Source: Mixophyes australis (Eukaryota > Chordata > Amphibia > Anura > Limnodynastidae). Taken from it: DNA of 64,000 bases. The number at the start of each line of letters is the position of its first letter. Positions within the stretch are counted from its first letter, which is position 1. Positions 59,689 to 64,000 of this stretch are shown here, one piece after another. The DNA is taken from NCBI GenBank assembly GCA_036250195.1, contig JAVHZZ010000015.1:1612001-1676000 (forward strand). The letters are read 5' to 3'. The notes beneath the pieces are model-generated. The model saw only the letters and a list, made by a program, of their open reading frames with translations. It did not search any database and had not been told where the DNA came from. The position numbers were made by a program, and so were the translations under genes.

Positions 59689-61817
59689 TGATTCAATTCA
59701 TGATTCATGATTTAATTCATGATTCATGATTTGATTCATGATTCATGATTCAATTCATGAATCATGATTCAGTATTCATGATTCAATTCATGATTCATGA
59801 TTCATGATGCAATTCATGATTCATTTCATGATTCATGATTCATTTCATGATTCATGATTCATTATTCAATTCATGATTCATGATTCATTTCATGATTTAT
59901 GATTTAATTCATGATTAATGATTCATGATTCAATTCATGATTCATGATGCAATTCATGATTCATGATTTAATTCATGATTCATGATTCAATTCATGTTGC
60001 ATGATTTGATTCATGATTCATGATTCGATTCATGATTCATGATTCAATTCATGATTCATGATTCATGATTCATGATTCAATTCATGATTTATGATTCGAT
60101 TCATGATTCATGATCCGATTCATGATTCATGATTCGATTTATGATTTATAATTCAATTCATGATTCATGATTCATTATTTAATTCATGATTCGATTCATG
60201 ATTCAATTCATGATTCATGATTCATGATTCAATTCATGATTCATGATTCAATTCATGATTTATGATTCAAGTCATGATTCATGATTCGATTCATGATTCA
60301 TGATTCATGATTCATGATTCAATTCATGATTCATGATTCGACTCATGATACATGATTCAATTCATGATTCATGATTTATGATTCAATTTATGATTCAATT
60401 CATGATTCATGATTCAATTCATGATTCATGATTCGATTCATGATTCATGATTCAATTCATGATTCATGATTCAATTCATGATTCATGAGTCGATTCATGA
60501 TTCATGATTCATGATTCATGATTCAATTCATGATTCATGATTCATGATTCGATTCATGATTCATGATTCGATTCATGATTCATGATTCATAATTCATGAT
60601 TCGATTCATGATTCATGATTCATGATTCATGATTCAATTCATAATTCATGATTCGATTCAATTCATGATTCATGATTCAATTCATGTTTCATGATTCGAT
60701 TCATGATTCATGATTCAATTCATGATTTATGATTTATGATTCAATTTATGATTCAATTCATGATTCATGATTCAATTCATGATTCATGATTCATGATTCA
60801 ATGCACGATTCATCATTCATGATTCAATTCATGATTCATGATTCAATTCATGATTCATGAGTCGATTCATGATTCATGATTCATGATTCATGATTCAATT
60901 CATGATTCATGATTTGATTCATGATTCGATTCATGATTCATGATTCATAATTCATGATTCGATTCATGATTCATGATTCATGATTCAATTCATGATTCAT
61001 CATTCAATTCATGAATCATGATTCGATTCATGATTCATGATTCAATTCATGATTCATGATTCGATTCATGATTCATCATTCAATTCATGATTTATGATTC
61101 ATGATTCAATTCATGATTCATGATTCGATTCATGATTCATGATTCAATTCATGATTCATGATTCAATTCATGATTCATGATTCATGATTCAATTCATGAA
61201 TCATGATTCAATTCATGATTCATGATTCGATTCATGATTCATGATTCATGATTCATGATTCAATTCATGATTCATGATTCGATTCATGATTCATGATTCA
61301 TGGTTCAATTCATGATTCATGATTCAATTCATGATTTATGATTCGATTCATGATTCATGATTCATGATTCAATTCATGATTCATGATTCGATTCATGATT
61401 AATGATTCAATTCATGATTCATGATTCATGATTCGATTCATGATTAATGATTCAATTCATGATTCATGATTCATGATTTGATTCATGATTCATGATTCAT
61501 GATTCGATTCATGATTCATGATTCGATTCATGATTCATGATTCTATTCAAGATTCATAATTCAATTCATGATTCATGATTCATGATTCGATTCATGATTT
61601 ATGATTCGATTCATGATTCATGATTCATGATTCGATTCATGATTAATGATTCGATTCATGATTCATGATTCAAAATTCATGATTCGATTCATGATTCGAT
61701 TCATGATTCATGATTCATGATGCATGATTCAATTCATTATTCATGATTCAATTAATGATTCATGATTCGATTCATGATTCATGATTCATGATTCATGATT
61801 CGATTCATGATTCATGA
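59590..61817 (+). repeat. 2.2-kb higher-order repeat, copy 1
   Basis: ATTTTATT (59672/61900) and CAGTATTC (59770/61998) recur 2,228 bp later; the GATGCA word (59949/62151) and GATCCG (60112/62313) 2,201-2,202 bp later; AATGCACG (60803/63218) 2,415 bp later. The GATGCACTTC word here reads GATGCAATTC, twice (about 59,809 and 59,949), a variant of its counterparts. CGACTCATGATAC near 60,340 is private. Confidence 0.82.
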
Positions 61818-64000
61818 TTCAATTCATGATTTATGATTTATGATTCAATTCATGATTCAATTCATGATTAATGATTCAATTCATGATTCATGATTCATGA
61901 TTTTATTCATGATTCATGATTCAATTCATGATTCATGATTTAATTCATGATTCATGATTTGATTCATGATTCATGATTCAATTCATGAATCATGATTCAG
62001 TATTCATGATTCAATTCATGATTCATGATTCATTTCATGATTCATGATTCATTATTCAATTCATGATTCATTTCATGATTCATGATTCATTTCATGATTT
62101 ATGATTTAATTCATGATTAATGTTTCATGATTCAATTCATGATTCATGATGCACTTCATGATTCATGATTTAATTCATGATTCATGATTCAATTCATGTT
62201 TCATGATTCGATTCATGATTCATGATTCGATTCATGATTCATGATTCAATTCATGATTCATGATTCATATTCATGATTCAATTCATGATTTATGATTCTA
62301 TTCATGATTCATGATCCGATTCATGATTCATGATTCGATTTATGATTTATAATTCAATTCATAATTCATGATTCATTATTTGATTCATGATTCGATTCAT
62401 GATTCAATTCATGATTCATGATTCATGATTCAATTCATAATTCATGATTCAATTCATGATTTATGATTCAATTCATGATTCATGATTCGATTCATGATTC
62501 ATGATTCATGATTCATGATTCAATTCATGATTCATGATTCGATTCATGATTCATGATTCAATTCATGATTCATGATTTATGATTCAATTTATGATTCAAT
62601 TCATGATTCATGATTCAATTCATGATTCATGATTCGATTCATGATTCATGATTCAATTCATGATTCATGATTCAATTCATGATTCATGAGTCGATTCATG
62701 ATTCATGATTTATGATTCATGATTCAATTCATGATTCATGATTCGATTCATGATTCATGATTCGATTCATGATTCATGATTCATAATTCATGATTCGATT
62801 CATGATTCATGATTTATGATTCATGATTCAATTCATGATTCATGATTCATGATTCAATTCATGATTCATCATTCATAATTCATGATTCAATTCATGATTC
62901 ATGATTCAATTCATGATTCATGAGTTGATTCATGATTATTATTCATGATTCATGATTCAATTCATGATTCATGATTCGATTCATGATTCGATTCATGATT
63001 CATAATTCATGATTCGATTCATGATTCATGATTCATGATTCATGATTCAATTCATGATTCATGATTCGATTCATGATTCATGATTCATGATTCAATTCAT
63101 GATTCATGATTCGATTCATGATTCATGATTCAATTCATGATTTATGATTTATGATTCAATTTATGATTCAATTCATGATTCATGATTCAATTCATGATTC
63201 ATGATTCATGATTCAATGCACGATTCATCATTCATTATTCATGATTCAATTCATGATTCATGATTCGATTCATGATTCATGATTCGATTCATGATTCATG
63301 ATTCATAATTTATGATTCGATTCATGATTCATGATTCATGATTCAATTCATGATTCATCATTCAATTCATGATTCATGATTCGATTCATGATTCATGATT
63401 CAATTCATGATTCATGATTCGATTCATGATTCATCATTCAATTCATGATTTATGATTTATGATTCAATTTATGATTCAATTCATGATTCATGATTCAATT
63501 CATGATTCATGATTCGATTCATGATTCATGATTCAATTCATGATTCATGATTCATGATTCAATTCGAGAATCATGATTCAATTCATGATTCATGATTCGA
63601 TTCATGATTCATGATTCATGATTCATGATTCATGATTCAATTCATGAATCATGATTCGATTCATGATTCATGATTCATGATTCATGATTCATTATTCAAT
63701 TTATGATTCATGATTCAATTCATGATTCATGATTCATGATTCAATTCATGATTTATGATTCATGATTTGATTCATGATTCATGATTCATGATTCGATTCA
63801 TGATTCATGATTCGATTCATGATTCATGATTCAATTCATGATTCATGATTCATGATTCGATTCATGATTTATGATTCGATTCATGATTCATGATTCATGA
63901 TTCGATTCATGATTCATGATTCGATTCATGATTCATGATTCAAAATTCATGATTCGATTCATGATTCATGATTCATGATTCATGATTCAATTCATGATTC
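61818..64000 (+). repeat. 2.2-kb higher-order repeat, copy 2 (cut by window end)
   Basis: This is the tandem second copy of the 2.2-kb unit. It has about 213 bp more than copy 1 between GATCCG and AATGCACG. From 63,540 it carries TTCGAGAA (CGAGA at 63565) followed by a word order like that after 53,148 and 54,466, ending in CAAAATTC near 63,942, so a fragment of the 53-55-kb unit family is joined here. The array continues past the window end. Confidence 0.8.

Larger units (their letters stand above)
1..64000. repeat. ATTCATG/ATTCR simple satellite array filling the window
   Basis: The full window is a head-to-tail array of the heptamer ATTCATG interrupted by pentamers ATTCA or ATTCG. Heptamer runs of one to five, each closed by one pentamer, give blocks mostly of 19 and 26 bp. 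Common heptamer variants are ATTTATG, ATTAATG, ATTCATT, ATTCATA, ATTCAAA, TTTCATG and ATTCATC; pentamer variants are ATTTA and ATTTG. Orientation is the same throughout and I saw no inversion. The array touches both window edges, so its real length is unknown. Long homogeneous arrays of this kind are known from centromeric, pericentromeric, subtelomeric and sex-chromosome heterochromatin of eukaryotes; which applies here cannot be told. I do not recognise the heptamer as a named satellite of a particular species. Confidence 0.98.
1..64000. other. No coding sequence or RNA gene detected
   Basis: Nothing in any stretch supports a gene. The heptamer carries ATGA, and TCATGA is its own reverse complement, so each heptamer puts a TGA stop on both strands. 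A heptamer step moves the stop by +1 frame, and a heptamer-pentamer-heptamer step (12 bp) by 0. Three heptamers in a row therefore close all three frames, and 19-bp blocks close all frames within about three blocks. Open frames are limited to roughly 20 codons except across rare runs of single-heptamer blocks, none of which is long. I saw no tRNA or rRNA-like segment, no poly(A) tail, no terminal repeats and no splice-like structure. Confidence 0.95.

Noticed and set aside
1..64000. Human-type satellite II/III (ATTCC family)
   Set aside because: The ATTC core and ATTCG variants are reminiscent, but ATTCC pentamers are absent and the main word is the heptamer ATTCATG, so it is not that family. 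A shared ATTC core alone does not show descent.
1..64000. CRISPR array
   Set aside because: There is no alternation of a constant repeat with unique spacers; all sequence is the same two words, and no cas genes are present.
1..64000. Telomeric repeat array
   Set aside because: A heptamer period matches the length of some telomere repeats, but ATTCATG lacks the G-rich strand of known telomere repeats and is interrupted by pentamers throughout.
1..64000. Short open reading frames starting at the many ATGs
   Set aside because: Every ATG lies in ATGA or close to a TGA in all frames; the few short open frames encode only fragments of the repeat and have no gene context.
1..64000. ATGATTTATG words as PBX-HOX sites
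   Set aside because: ATTTATG is a one-base variant of the base heptamer and occurs very often; a match to a degenerate site in such a sequence carries no weight.
1..64000. Low-complexity sequencing or assembly artefact
   Set aside because: Copies carry distinct private variants and different indels, which a polymerase-stutter or consensus artefact would not create in this ordered way. Local false duplication at the most identical pairs (15,820-21,309 and 1-8,360) remains possible and is raised under findings.

Overview
The whole 64 kb is one uninterrupted block of AT-rich simple satellite DNA. I found no gene, RNA gene, transposon, CRISPR array or unique-sequence island in it. Every stretch can be read as two short words laid head-to-tail in one orientation: a heptamer ATTCATG and a pentamer ATTCR (ATTCA or ATTCG). 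Usually one to five heptamers are followed by one pentamer, giving blocks of 12, 19, 26, 33 or 40 bp, with 19 and 26 commonest. Point variants such as ATTTATG, ATTAATG, ATTCATT, TTTCATG, ATTCATA, ATTTA and ATTTG are scattered through it. GC content must lie between 20 and 40% because the words themselves are 29%, 20% and 40% GC.

An array like this points to a eukaryotic nuclear genome, most likely centromeric, pericentromeric, subtelomeric or sex-chromosome heterochromatin assembled from long reads. The species cannot be read from the sequence. The words share an ATTC core with the human ATTCC satellites (HSat2/3), but the repeat unit is different. The pentamer variants look like CpG and its two deamination products, which suggests, without proving, a methylating genome.

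Above the words there is a second level of organisation, visible through rare variant words that act as landmarks: CAGTATTC, GATGCACTTC, AATGCACGATTC, GAGTCG, GATCC, CAAAATTC, ATTTTATT, CATGGTTC, GATTAGATT, CGTTTCAAG, TTCTGG, TTCGAGAA. Their spacing shows nested higher-order repeats (HORs). 1-8,360: a 4.56-kb unit in two copies, itself a 2.6-kb unit plus a shortened 1.95-kb version. 8,360-13,880: mixed, with a pair of homologous segments 2.8 kb apart. 13,880-16,600: a 1.37-kb tandem pair. 15,820-21,310: a 2,745-bp tandem duplication, each copy being a dimer of about 1.35-1.39-kb units. 21,500-37,385: a tandem duplication of a 7.9-8.0-kb unit, the largest in the window. 37,005-39,310: a 1.12-kb pair. 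39,300-42,300: a 1,504-bp pair. 42,300-44,280: a related segment with an internal deletion. 44,281-48,950: four copies of a 1.1-1.25-kb unit. 49,000-52,700: partial 1.9-kb repetition. 52,700-59,690: a degraded 1.3-kb unit, then a 2.9-kb unit duplicated in tandem, the second copy carrying a deletion of about 206 bp. 59,590-64,000: a 2.2-kb unit in two copies.

No genes work together here. What the window records is repeated unequal exchange or replication slippage acting on blocks from tens of bases to 8 kb. Landmark positions were counted by hand from the printed coordinates. They are usually exact, but the ends of repeat copies are approximate (tens of bases) because flanking words are near-identical.
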